From positions 372,001 through 436,000 of the forward strand of contig CBDHCD010000002.1 in assembly GCA_965260995.1 (NCBI GenBank): DNA of 64,000 nucleotides, read 5' to 3'. The notes under the pieces are model-generated. The model saw only the letters and a list, made by a program, of their open reading frames with translations. It ran no database searches and had not been told where the DNA came from. This document shows, piece by piece, positions 17,509 to 25,586 of this stretch. The translations under genes and the position numbers were made by a program. Every line of letters starts with the position of its first letter. Position 1 is the stretch's first letter. Source of the stretch: JBBROS01 sp965260995. Lineage in GTDB: Bacteria > Pseudomonadota > Alphaproteobacteria > Acetobacterales > Acetobacteraceae.

Positions 17509-18618
17509 TCACGGGGCCGCGTCGCGCGGTCCGCGGACCTGCCGCCGCAGCGCGCCCGCCCAGTGCCGCGCCAGCGCCGTGACGCCGCCCGGCCGCCGGG
17601 GGTTGGCCAGCAGCACGCCGATGCGCTGGCGGCGGTCGCCGGCCCATTGGCGCTTGTACGGATCGTCGCCGCGGCCGAAGTCGAGCGCCTGCACCCGTTC
17701 CCGCTCCAGCAGGCCGCGGACCATGTGCGCGGTCAGCAGGGTTCCGGGGGAGAGCGGCTTGTAGGCGTCGTCGTGGGCGAGCTTCAGCACGGTGGCGTGG
17801 CCGTCCAGCACCGTCCAGTACTGGGCGGCGACGGGCGTGTCGCCGCGCCACATCACGCCGAGGCGAACAGACCCGGCCGCGGCCATGCGGCCGAGCAGGG
17901 CGGCGTTGAAGCCGGGGAACGGTTCCGGCACCTTCCAGCTCCGGGCATAGACGGCCTCGTAGGCGGCCAGCGCCCCGTCGAGCCCTTCCGGGCCGCGGAC
18001 GACCTCGAAGCGGACCGCGCCGTCCTTCTCCGCGGCCCGGCCCTTGCGGCGGATGGTCTCGCGCAGCGCGCCCGGGCGGGTGGCGAGGTAGGCGGGCCAG
18101 TCAAGCCCCGCCACCCGCTCGTGCCAGTTGCCGAAATGGTCGAAGCGGGCGGCGACCAGGCCGGCCCGGTGCAAGCCCCGCAGCAGCGCCGGCAGATCGG
18201 GCCAGGCCGGGTCGAGCGCTTCCAGCACCGTCGTCGGCCAGGCGCGGAGGTGGCGGCCCCAGGCGAGGCCGGCCGCGGCGGCGTCCGCGCCCTCGGCCAG
18301 CAGCGGCTGGAACAGCACCGAGTACGGCGACGTCAGGCTGGCCGCCGCCCGGCCCGGCCCGGCGCGGAGCGGCAGCAGGCCGGCGGGGCGGCCGCCCTGC
18401 CGCCAGGCAGCGTAGTGCGGGCGCGCGCCGGGCGGCAGGGCGGCGGCTTCGGTGGCCTCGAACCAGGGGCGGCGGCTCTGCGCGCCGGGGCCGGCGGCGA
18501 ACAGCCCGTCCCATTCGGGGCCGAGCGCCGAGACGCGGTCGGCCGTTTCCAGGGTCGCCGTTCCCAGGGTCGCCGTTCCCAGGGTTGCCGTTTCCAGGGT
18601 TGCCGTTTCCAGGGTCAT
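17509..18618 (-). CDS. GNAT acyltransferase, CelD/BcsL (FemAB-like) type
   Basis: A 369-residue protein with a double GNAT-like fold (Acetyltransf_6/BioF2-like). Recognisable segments are LRETIRRKGRAAEK, AAYEAVYARSWKVPEPFPGF, GDTPVAAQYWTVLDGHATVLKLAHD and LDFGRGDDPYKRQWAGDRR. Relatives act in exopolysaccharide or cell-envelope biosynthesis. The N-terminus is unusual: five tandem TL(E/G)TA pentapeptides (residues 2-26) encoded by 15-bp repeats, which also supply the overlap with the upstream ydcF-like gene (ATGA). A second acyltransferase of similar type lies on the other side of that gene. Confidence 0.8.
   Translation of the reverse strand: MTLETATLETATLGTATLGTATLETADRVSALGPEWDGLFAAGPGAQSRRPWFEATEAAALPPGARPHYAAWRQGGRPAGLLPLRAGPGRAAASLTSPYSVLFQPLLAEGADAAAAGLAWGRHLRAWPTTVLEALDPAWPDLPALLRGLHRAGLVAARFDHFGNWHERVAGLDWPAYLATRPGALRETIRRKGRAAEKDGAVRFEVVRGPEGLDGALAAYEAVYARSWKVPEPFPGFNAALLGRMAAAGSVRLGVMWRGDTPVAAQYWTVLDGHATVLKLAHDDAYKPLSPGTLLTAHMVRGLLERERVQALDFGRGDDPYKRQWAGDRRQRIGVLLANPRRPGGVTALARHWAGALRRQVRGPRDAAP
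18542..18616. repeat. Five 15-bp tandem repeats encoding TL(E/G)TA
   Basis: Units at 18542-18556, 18557-18571, 18572-18586, 18587-18601 and 18602-18616 differ at only two positions. They sit at the start of the acyltransferase gene and reach the end of the ydcF-like gene. Fifteen-base units keep the frame, so copy-number change would alter only the N-terminal length. Confidence 0.95.
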
Positions 18619-19346
18619 CGGCGCAGCGAGTAGGCCAGCAGGCCCAGCCATTCGTGGGCGGCGAAGTAGCTGCTGCGCCAGGCGGAGGTCCGCGGCAGCA
18701 GCTCGGACAAGGTCCAGCGCGGCCAAGGGTCGGTGCGGACCACCGCCGGCACCGGGTCGAGGCCGGCGCGGCGGAAGGCCAGCACGGCGCGGCGCATGTG
18801 CCAGGCGTGGGTGACGACGTAGACGCGGCCGATCCCGGCGGCGCGCAGCATCGGCGCGCTGAACCGGGCGTTCTCCCAGGTGGTGGCGGACCGCGGCTCG
18901 ACCCACTCGACCGGCACGCCGAAATCGGCCGGCAGGCTGCGGGCCATCTGCTCGGCGACCGGGGGCGGCGCGGTCACGACGCCGCCGGTGACCAGCACCG
19001 GCAAGCCCGTCCGCCGGTGCAGCGCCGCGCCGGCGCGCTCGCGCTCCAGGGTCAGCGGCCCGATGTCGGCGCCATCCGGCTCCGCGGTCCGCTCGACCTC
19101 GGCGGACAGGATGATGATGGCCCCCGGCCGCTCACCCGATTCGGGGGACGCCTCCGGCGGCGGGTCGAGCGAGGCGAGCGCCGCCTGCGACACCAGCGGC
19201 AAGGAGGCGGCGAGCAGGACGAGAAGGACCAGCGCCGCGGCGACGCGGCCGGCGGGCCGTCGCCAGAACGCCACGATCAGCAGGGCCAGCAGCGCCAGGC
19301 TGGTGGGCGGCAGCAGCAGCTCGGCCACGGTGGTGGCGAAGAACAA
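18615..19346 (-). CDS. YdcF/ElyC-family (DUF218) inner-membrane protein
   Basis: A DUF218 protein of about 243 residues from TTG 19346, or 276 from ATG 19445. Two hydrophobic segments (LLLPPTSLALLALLIVAF; VAAALVLLVLLAASLPLV) precede the conserved periplasmic domain: GAIIILSAEVER, RTGLPVLVTGG, EPRSATTWENARF and VYVVTHAWHMRRAVLAFRRAG. Relatives (SanA, ElyC) influence envelope polysaccharide or peptidoglycan assembly. I favour the TTG because the ATG at 19445 would overlap the divergent gene's start (CATG shared by both strands). The stop overlaps the next gene by four bases. Confidence 0.8.
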   Translation of the reverse strand: MFFATTVAELLLPPTSLALLALLIVAFWRRPAGRVAAALVLLVLLAASLPLVSQAALASLDPPPEASPESGERPGAIIILSAEVERTAEPDGADIGPLTLERERAGAALHRRTGLPVLVTGGVVTAPPPVAEQMARSLPADFGVPVEWVEPRSATTWENARFSAPMLRAAGIGRVYVVTHAWHMRRAVLAFRRAGLDPVPAVVRTDPWPRWTLSELLPRTSAWRSSYFAAHEWLGLLAYSLRR

Positions 19347-19443
19347 AGGGCGGTCTCGCTGGTCAGGAGGGAGGCCGACCCTGCCAGCCTTGCCGCGGAG
19401 GGGGAAGTGCGTGTTAACAGGAAATGACGTAAGCTCGCGTCGC

Positions 19444-20523
19444 ATGTTGCGCGTCGCGTTGTCCCGCCCGAACCTCGACGATCCCGCCTTGGCGGCGCGC
19501 TGGCAGGAGATGGCCGGGGCCTGCGGCGCGTCGGCGTTCCGCTCCTGGACGTGGGTCGGCTGCCTGGCGCGGGAGCGCTACGCGGACCCGGTGCTGGCGG
19601 AGGCGCGCGACGGCGGCGAGCTGGTGGGCATGGCGCTGTTCAACCGGCGGCGCGGGCGGCTGGGCACGGCCTTGCACCTGCACGAGAGCGGCGACCCGGC
19701 GCTCGACGCGGTGTTCATCGAGCACAACGGCGTGCTGGCGGTGCCGGGGCGGGCGGCGGCGGTGCTGACGGAAACGCTGCGCGCGGCGGGGCGCGAGGCG
19801 GGGCGGGTGGTGCTGTCGGGGCTGGGCGACGCGGGGCTGGCGGCGGCGCGGGCGGCGGGCGGCGTCGTCGGGCCGTTGCAGACCAGGCTGGCGCCGTTCG
19901 CCCGCTTCGGCGGCGCGGACCCGTTGCAAGGGTTGAGCCGCAACGCGCGGGCGCAGCTTCGCCGGTCCGAGCGGGCCTACGCGGCGTCGGGGTCGATCGC
20001 GGTCGAGCGGGCGGCCGGGGTCGAGCAGGCGCTGGACTGGCTCGGGCGCTTGCTCGCGTGGCATGAGGCGACGTGGGCGGCGCGGGGGGTGGCGAGCGCG
20101 TTCGCGACGGCGCCGGTGCAGCGGTTCCACCGGGCGCTGATCCGGCGCGGGGTGCCGGCGGGGGACGTGGACGTGCTGCGCGTCGCCGCCGGGCCGCGGA
20201 CGATCGGCTACCTGCTGAACCTGCGCGGCGGCGGGCGGGTGGCGGCGTATCAGAGCGGGTTCGACTACTCGTCCGCCCAGGGCGGCGAGGGGGGCGGCGG
20301 CGAGGGCGGCGGCACGCAGGAGAAACCGGGGCTGACCTGCCACGCGGCGGCGATGCGGCAGGCGCACGCGGAGGGGGCGACGGAGTACGACTTCCTCGCC
20401 GGCGACGCGCGCTACAAGCGGACGCTGGGCAACGATGTGCGGGCGATGCACTGGCTGGGCTGGCAGCGGCTCGCGTCCCTGCCCGGCCTCGCGGCGGTGG
20501 CGCGGCGGGCAATCGGGCGCTGA
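19444..20523 (+). CDS. GNAT acyltransferase, FemAB/CelD-like
   Basis: A 359-residue GNAT-fold protein related in type to the one at 17509-18618. Landmarks are LSRNARAQLRRSERAYAASG, LLAWHEATWAARG, GPRTIGYLLNLRGGGRVAAYQSGFDY and YDFLAGDARYKRTLGND. A glycine/glutamate-rich insertion (SAQGGEGGGGEGGG) interrupts the region where relatives read FDY..KPGL. The start is uncertain: ATG 19444 fits the family, but GTG 19411 in the same frame has a strong GGAGGGGGA Shine-Dalgarno directly before it and would add 11 residues. Diverges from the ydcF-like gene. Confidence 0.78.
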   Translation: MLRVALSRPNLDDPALAARWQEMAGACGASAFRSWTWVGCLARERYADPVLAEARDGGELVGMALFNRRRGRLGTALHLHESGDPALDAVFIEHNGVLAVPGRAAAVLTETLRAAGREAGRVVLSGLGDAGLAAARAAGGVVGPLQTRLAPFARFGGADPLQGLSRNARAQLRRSERAYAASGSIAVERAAGVEQALDWLGRLLAWHEATWAARGVASAFATAPVQRFHRALIRRGVPAGDVDVLRVAAGPRTIGYLLNLRGGGRVAAYQSGFDYSSAQGGEGGGGEGGGTQEKPGLTCHAAAMRQAHAEGATEYDFLAGDARYKRTLGNDVRAMHWLGWQRLASLPGLAAVARRAIGR

Positions 20524-20524
20524 T

Positions 20525-20541
20525 TGCACAAAGCTGCGGCA
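20525..20541 (+). promoter_or_regulatory. Candidate NtrC enhancer site upstream of urtA
   Basis: TGCACAAAGCTGCGGCA matches 11 of 14 defined positions of the NtrC consensus TGCACYA-N3-TGGTGCA. Its centre lies about 76 bases upstream of the expected sigma-54 start site, a normal enhancer distance. Confidence 0.45.
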
Positions 20542-20583
20542 GTGGGTGGCGCGGGCGGCGGGCCGCCGGCCTGCTCACGATCC

Positions 20584-20599
20584 TGGCACATCCGTTGCT
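20584..20599 (+). promoter_or_regulatory. Sigma-54 (RpoN) -24/-12 promoter of the urt operon
   Basis: TGGCAC (20584-20589), five bases, then TTGCT (20595-20599) match the sigma-54 consensus TGGCACG-N4-TTGCW at all but one position. Transcription would start near 20609, about 40 bases before the urtA ATG. Confidence 0.75.
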
Positions 20600-20647
20600 T
20601 CTCCCCGGCGAGACGCCGCGCGCGGCATACAACGGGGAGCGACACTC

Positions 20648-21952
20648 ATGAGGTTCTTGCAACGCTGGCTGCTCGGTGCCGGGATGGCGGCGACGGCCTC
20701 GGTGGTGGTGCTGGGCGCGGCCCCGGCGCGGGCGCAATCGGGCGAGCCGGTCAAGGTCGGCGTGCTGCACAGCCTATCGGGCACGATGGCGATCAGCGAG
20801 ACGACGCTGAAGGACGTCATGCTCATGCTGATCGACGAGCAGAACAAGAAGGGCGGCGTGATGGGCCGCAAGCTCGAGGCCGTCGTCGTCGACCCGGCGA
20901 GCAACTGGCCGCTGTTCGCCGAGAAGGCGCGGCAGTTGATCACGGTGGACAAGGTGGCGGCGGTGTTCGGCTGCTGGACCTCGGTCAGCCGCAAGTCCGT
21001 GCTGCCGGTGTTCGAGGAAACGGGCAACATCCTGTTCTACCCCGTCCAGTACGAGGGCGAGGAAAGCAGCAAGAACGTGTTCTACACCGGCGCCGCGCCG
21101 AACCAGCAAGCGATCCCGGCGGTCAACTACCTGATGGACGAGGAGCGCGTGCAGCGCTGGGTGCTGGCCGGCACCGACTACGTCTACCCGCGCACCACCA
21201 ACAAGATCCTGGAAGCCTACCTGAAGTCGAAAGGCGTCAAGCAGGACGACATCCTGATCAACTACACGCCGTTCGGGCAGTCCGACTGGCAGACCATCGT
21301 CGCCGACATCAAGAAGTTCGGCAGCGCCGGCAAGAAGACGGCCGTGGTCAGCACCATCAACGGCGACGCCAACGTGCCGTTCTACAAGGAACTCGCCAAC
21401 CAGGGCATCAAGGCGACCGACATCCCCGTCGTCGCCTTCAGCGTCGGCGAGGAGGAGCTGGCCGGCGTCGACACCAAGCCGCTGGTCGGCCACCTGGCCG
21501 CCTGGAACTACTTCATGAGCGTGGACACGCCGGAGAACAAGGAGTTCATCCAGCGTTGGCAGGCGTTCACCAAGAACGCGAAGCGCGTCAGCAACGACCC
21601 GATGGAGGCGCACTACATCGGCTTCAACATGTGGGTGAAAGCGGTGGAGAAGGCGCAGAGCTTCGAGCCGGAGAAGGTCATCGCCGCCATGATCGGCGTG
21701 ACCGCGCCCAACCTGTCCGGTGGCACCTCGGCGATGATGCCGAACCACCACATCACCAAGCCGGTGCTGATCGGCGAGATCCAGGACGACGGCCAGTTCG
21801 GCGTCGTGTCCAGGACGCCCGGGCTGATCGTCGCCGACGAGTGGTCGCCCTACCTATCCGGCTCGCGCGACCTGATCGCCGACTGGCGGCCGCCGATGTC
21901 GTGCGGCAACTTCAACGTGAAAACCGGCAAGTGCGGCGGCGTCAGCCAGTAG
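20648..21952 (+). CDS. urtA: Urea ABC transporter, periplasmic urea-binding protein
   Basis: A 434-residue type-1 periplasmic binding protein of the UrtA (amide-binding) family. A signal peptide (1-30, ending ARAQ) precedes the mature protein, which begins VKVGVLHSLSGTMAISE. Landmarks include FGCWTSVSRKSVLPVFE, FYPVQYEGEESSKNVFYTGAAPNQQ and SNDPMEAHYIGFNMW. UrtA captures urea with high affinity and delivers it to UrtBC. The ATG at 20648 follows a GGGGAG ribosome site; longer frames upstream run back over the promoter and are rejected. First gene of urtABCDE. Confidence 0.96.
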   Translation: MRFLQRWLLGAGMAATASVVVLGAAPARAQSGEPVKVGVLHSLSGTMAISETTLKDVMLMLIDEQNKKGGVMGRKLEAVVVDPASNWPLFAEKARQLITVDKVAAVFGCWTSVSRKSVLPVFEETGNILFYPVQYEGEESSKNVFYTGAAPNQQAIPAVNYLMDEERVQRWVLAGTDYVYPRTTNKILEAYLKSKGVKQDDILINYTPFGQSDWQTIVADIKKFGSAGKKTAVVSTINGDANVPFYKELANQGIKATDIPVVAFSVGEEELAGVDTKPLVGHLAAWNYFMSVDTPENKEFIQRWQAFTKNAKRVSNDPMEAHYIGFNMWVKAVEKAQSFEPEKVIAAMIGVTAPNLSGGTSAMMPNHHITKPVLIGEIQDDGQFGVVSRTPGLIVADEWSPYLSGSRDLIADWRPPMSCGNFNVKTGKCGGVSQ

Positions 21953-21979
21953 CGGCCGCCCGGTGATGGCCGCCCGGGC

Positions 21980-23623
21980 ATGACCCCCCTGCCCTCCCCC
22001 GCGCCGCGGGGGAGGCGGTTCCTTGGGAAAGCGCGTTGCGGCAAAGCACGCGCGTTGACGCGGCTGATCCTGCTGCTGCTGTCGCTGACCGCCGGTCGGG
22101 CATGGGCGGAGACGCCGGGTCTGGCCCGGATGGGCGCCGGGTTCGACGACACCCGGCGCGGTGTCGAGGACCTGGCCGCCTCCGGCAGCCCGCGCGCCCG
22201 GCCGGTGCTGGACGCGCTGAAGGATGGGCGGCTGTTCACCCGCGCGAACGGCGGGCCGGTGATCAAGGCCGCGGACGGCGGCGTGACGGACGCGGACACG
22301 GGCCTGCCCGTGCCGGACGCGGCCGGGCTGAAGCCGGTGCGGCTCAACAACGGCGTGCGGCGGGCGCTCGACGCGGCGATGGGGGCGCTGCAACTGTTCG
22401 CGCCCGAGGCCGGGGTGCGCGAGGGCGCGGCGCATGCGGTGTTCAAGTCGCGCGACGCCGCCGCCCTGCCCGCGCTCGACCGCGCCATCGCCGCCGAGAC
22501 CGACCGCCGCGTGCTGGACGCCATGCGCCAGGCCCGCGCCGCCGCCACGCTCGACGACCCGGCGGCCGGCGAGGCCGAGCGGCTGGCCGCCGTCGCCACC
22601 CTGCGCGAGCGCGGCGACCTCGACGCGCGGGCGGTGCTGGCGTCCCTCCCGGGCAGCCAGCCCGCGGCGGTCAGCGCGGCGGCGCGGGCGGGCGTGGCCG
22701 CGATCGACCGCGCGCTGCGGTTGTGGGATTTGGCGCAGGGCGCGTTCTACGGCCTCAGCCTCGGCTCGGTGCTGCTGCTGGCGGCGACGGGTCTCGCGAT
22801 CACCTTCGGCGTCATGGGGGTGATCAACATGGCGCACGGCGAGATGGTGATGCTCGGCGCCTACACGACGTTCGTGGTGCAGGAGGCGATCCGCGGCCAC
22901 GCGCCGGGCTTGTTCTGGGCCAGCCTGTTCATCGCCGTGCCGCTGGCCTTCCTGGTCTCGGGCGCGGTCGGCGTGCTGGTCGAGCGGTGCATGATCCGGT
23001 TCCTGTACGGCCGGCCGCTGGAGACGCTGCTCGCCACGTTCGGCTTGTCGCTCGTGCTGCAGCAGGCGGTGCGCAGCCTGTTCGGGCCGAGCAACCGCGA
23101 GGTCGGGACGCCGGCGTGGATGAGCGGCTTCGGCCAGGCCGGGCACCTGACGCTGACCTACAACCGCGTCGCGATCATCGTGTTCGCCGTTCTCGTCTTG
23201 GGGGCGCTGATGGCGGCGCTGCGCTTCACGGCGCTCGGCCTCCGGATGCGCGCGGTGACGCAGAACCGGCGCATGGCGGCGGCGATGGGCATCCGCACGC
23301 CCTGGGTGGACGCGGCGACGTTCGGCCTCGGCTCCGGCGTCGCCGGCATGGCGGGGGTGGCGCTGAGCCAGATCGACAACGTCAGCCCCAACCTCGGCCA
23401 GGGCTACATCATCGACAGCTTCCTCGTCGTCGTGTTCGGCGGCGTCGGCAACCTGTGGGGCACGGCGCTGGCGGCGCTGACGCTCGGCGTCGTCAACAAG
23501 TTCCTGGAGCCGGTGGCGGGCGCGGTGCTGGGCAAGATCGTGGTGCTGGTGCTGGTGATCCTGTTCATCCAGCGCCGGCCGCGCGGCCTGTTCCCGCTCA
23601 AGGGCCGGGCTGCGGAAGCGTGA
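21980..23623 (+). CDS. urtB: Urea ABC transporter permease UrtB
   Basis: A LivH-type permease of up to 547 residues. As is usual for UrtB, a signal sequence (LTRLILLLLSLTAGRAWA) and a periplasmic helical domain of about 180 residues precede eight or so membrane helices (from GAFYGLSLGSVLLLAATG onward), with GVINMAHGEMVMLGAY and VVVFGGVGNLWGT as family motifs. The start is uncertain: ATG 21980 would put a 10-bp GC hairpin inside the first codons, while TTG 22055 lies exactly at the signal sequence. It follows urtA by 27 bases. Confidence 0.93.
   Translation: MTPLPSPAPRGRRFLGKARCGKARALTRLILLLLSLTAGRAWAETPGLARMGAGFDDTRRGVEDLAASGSPRARPVLDALKDGRLFTRANGGPVIKAADGGVTDADTGLPVPDAAGLKPVRLNNGVRRALDAAMGALQLFAPEAGVREGAAHAVFKSRDAAALPALDRAIAAETDRRVLDAMRQARAAATLDDPAAGEAERLAAVATLRERGDLDARAVLASLPGSQPAAVSAAARAGVAAIDRALRLWDLAQGAFYGLSLGSVLLLAATGLAITFGVMGVINMAHGEMVMLGAYTTFVVQEAIRGHAPGLFWASLFIAVPLAFLVSGAVGVLVERCMIRFLYGRPLETLLATFGLSLVLQQAVRSLFGPSNREVGTPAWMSGFGQAGHLTLTYNRVAIIVFAVLVLGALMAALRFTALGLRMRAVTQNRRMAAAMGIRTPWVDAATFGLGSGVAGMAGVALSQIDNVSPNLGQGYIIDSFLVVVFGGVGNLWGTALAALTLGVVNKFLEPVAGAVLGKIVVLVLVILFIQRRPRGLFPLKGRAAEA
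21993..22015. repeat. Strong GC hairpin at the urtA-urtB junction
   Basis: CCTCCCCCGC (21993-22002) and GCGGGGGAGG (22006-22015) form a 10-bp perfect stem with a 3-base loop. There is no T-run after it, so it may be a processing or REP-like element that favours higher urtA transcript levels rather than a full terminator. Confidence 0.6.
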
Positions 23624-23633
23624 GGGCCGCGGC

Positions 23634-24800
23634 ATGAAGGAAGGTTGGGGCGCGAAGGCCGGGGCGGCGCTCACGCTGCTGCTGGTGCTGGGGGGCGCGG
23701 TGCTGCTGGCCGGCCTCAACCTGGGCACGGCGGAGACGAGCGCCGTCCACGTGCCGACCTACGCCGTGTCGCTGGCGGGCAAGTACTTGTGCTTCGCCAT
23801 CCTGGCGCTGGCGGTCGATCTGGTCTGGGGCTTCGCCGGCATCCTCAGCCTGGGCCACGCGGCGTTCTTCGCCCTGGGCGGCTACGCGATGGGCATGCAC
23901 CTGATGCGCCAGATCGGCGGGCGGGGCCAGTACGGCAACTCGGTGCTGCCGGACTTCATGGTGTTCCTCAACTGGCGCGAGCTGCCGTGGTACTGGCTCG
24001 GCTTCGACTGGTTCCTCTTCGCCATGCTGATGGCGGTGCTGGTCCCTGCCCTGCTGGCCACCGTGTTCGGCTGGCTCGCGTTCCGCAGCCGGGTCACGGG
24101 CGTTTACCTGTCGATCATCACCCAGGCGCTGACCTACGCGCTGCTGCTGGCCTTCTTCCGCAACGACATGGGGTTCGGCGGCAACAACGGCCTGACCGAC
24201 TTCAAGGAGCTGCTCGGCGCGCCGCTGTCCGCCGACGCCACGCGCTGCGGCCTGCTGGTGGCGACGGCGGCGCTGCTGTGCGCGCTTTACCTGGCCGCGC
24301 GCCGGCTCACCCGGTCGCGCTTCGGCCTGGTGCTGGTCGCGGTGCGCGACGCCGAGAGCCGCACCCGCTTCCTCGGCTACCGGCCGGAGCACTACAAGCT
24401 GGTGGCGTGGGTGATCTCGGCCGTGATGGCGGCGGTGGGCGGCGCGCTCTACGTGCCGCAGGTCGGCATCATCAACCCGGGCGAGTTCGCGCCGCAGAAC
24501 TCGATCGAGGCGGTGATCTGGGTCGCGGTCGGCGGGCGCGGCACGCTGCACGGGGCGATCCTCGGCGCGGTGCTGGTCAACCTGGCCAAGACGGTGTTCA
24601 CCGGGGCGCTGCCGGAGCTGTGGCTGTTCGCGCTGGGCGGGCTGTTCATCGCCGTCACCCTGTTCCTGCCGCGCGGGCTGATCGGGCTCGCGCGCCCGCC
24701 GCGGCCGCCCGAGCCGCCCGTGCCGCCCGTGCCTGTGGTCAGCGAGGCGACGGGCGTCGCCATCGACAGCGCGGCCGGGGACGCGAGGGCCGGGGCGTGA
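23634..24800 (+). CDS. urtC: Urea ABC transporter permease UrtC
   Basis: A 388-residue LivM-type permease with about ten hydrophobic segments. Family motifs are WGFAGILSLGHAAFFALGGYAMGM, GVYLSIITQALTYALLLAFF, GFGGNNGLTDF and EAVIWVAVGGRGTLHGAI. It pairs with UrtB to form the membrane channel for urea. A Pro-rich cytoplasmic tail (PPRPPEPPVPPVPV) ends the protein. It begins 10 bases after urtB and overlaps urtD by four bases. Confidence 0.95.
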   Translation: MKEGWGAKAGAALTLLLVLGGAVLLAGLNLGTAETSAVHVPTYAVSLAGKYLCFAILALAVDLVWGFAGILSLGHAAFFALGGYAMGMHLMRQIGGRGQYGNSVLPDFMVFLNWRELPWYWLGFDWFLFAMLMAVLVPALLATVFGWLAFRSRVTGVYLSIITQALTYALLLAFFRNDMGFGGNNGLTDFKELLGAPLSADATRCGLLVATAALLCALYLAARRLTRSRFGLVLVAVRDAESRTRFLGYRPEHYKLVAWVISAVMAAVGGALYVPQVGIINPGEFAPQNSIEAVIWVAVGGRGTLHGAILGAVLVNLAKTVFTGALPELWLFALGGLFIAVTLFLPRGLIGLARPPRPPEPPVPPVPVVSEATGVAIDSAAGDARAGA

Positions 24801-25552
24801 CCATCGGCCCGGTCGCCGACACGCTGCTCTACCTCGACGGCGTCAGCGTCAGCTTCGACGGGTTCCGGGCGCTGAACAACCTGGCGCTCGTGCTGCGGCC
24901 GGGCGAGATGCGCGCGGTCATCGGCCCCAACGGCGCCGGCAAGACGACGATGATGGACGTCATCACCGGCAAGACCCGGCCCGACGCCGGCCAGGTGGTG
25001 TTCGGCGCCGACACCGACCTCACCCGGCTCGACGAGCCGCGCATCGCGTCCCTGGGCATCGGGCGCAAGTTCCAGAAGCCGACCGTGTTCGAGCCGCACA
25101 CCGTTTGGGACAACCTGCTGCTGTCGTTGTCGGGCGACCGCCGCCCCTGGTTCGCCCTCGGCGCGCGGCAGACCGGCCGGGAGCGGGAGCGGATCGAGGC
25201 CATCCTCGCCACCATCCGCCTCGCCGACCAACGCGCGCGCCGGGCCGGCGCGCTCAGCCACGGCCAGAAGCAATGGCTCGAGATCGGGATGCTGCTGGCC
25301 CAGGACCCGCGGCTGCTGCTGGTGGACGAGCCCGTGGCCGGCATGACCGACGCCGAGACCGAGCAGACCGCCGCCCTGCTGCGCGAGATCAACCGCACCC
25401 GCACCGTCGTCGTCGTGGAGCACGACATGGCGTTCGTGCGGGCCTTGGGCGTCAAGGTGACGGTGCTGCACGAGGGCAGCGTGCTGAGCGAGGGTAGCAT
25501 CGACCATGTGAGCGAGGACCCGAGGGTGGTGGAGGTTTACCTTGGGCGCTGA
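24797..25552 (+). CDS. urtD: Urea ABC transporter ATPase UrtD
   Basis: A 251-residue LivG-type ATPase. It has Walker A GPNGAGKTT, the UrtD-specific signature ALSHGQKQWLEIGM in place of LSGGQ, Walker B LLLVDEPVAGMT and the switch histidine in VVVEHDMAFV. The GTG start at 24797 overlaps the urtC stop (GTGA), giving translational coupling. It hydrolyses ATP with UrtE to drive urea import. Confidence 0.95.
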   Translation: MTIGPVADTLLYLDGVSVSFDGFRALNNLALVLRPGEMRAVIGPNGAGKTTMMDVITGKTRPDAGQVVFGADTDLTRLDEPRIASLGIGRKFQKPTVFEPHTVWDNLLLSLSGDRRPWFALGARQTGRERERIEAILATIRLADQRARRAGALSHGQKQWLEIGMLLAQDPRLLLVDEPVAGMTDAETEQTAALLREINRTRTVVVVEHDMAFVRALGVKVTVLHEGSVLSEGSIDHVSEDPRVVEVYLGR

Positions 25553-25586
25553 GGGCCCGGATGCTCAGGGTTGGGGCGTTGAGGGC

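Noticed and set aside
18542..18616. CRISPR-like array
   Set aside because: The 15-bp units are contiguous without spacers and are translated; no cas genes in the window.
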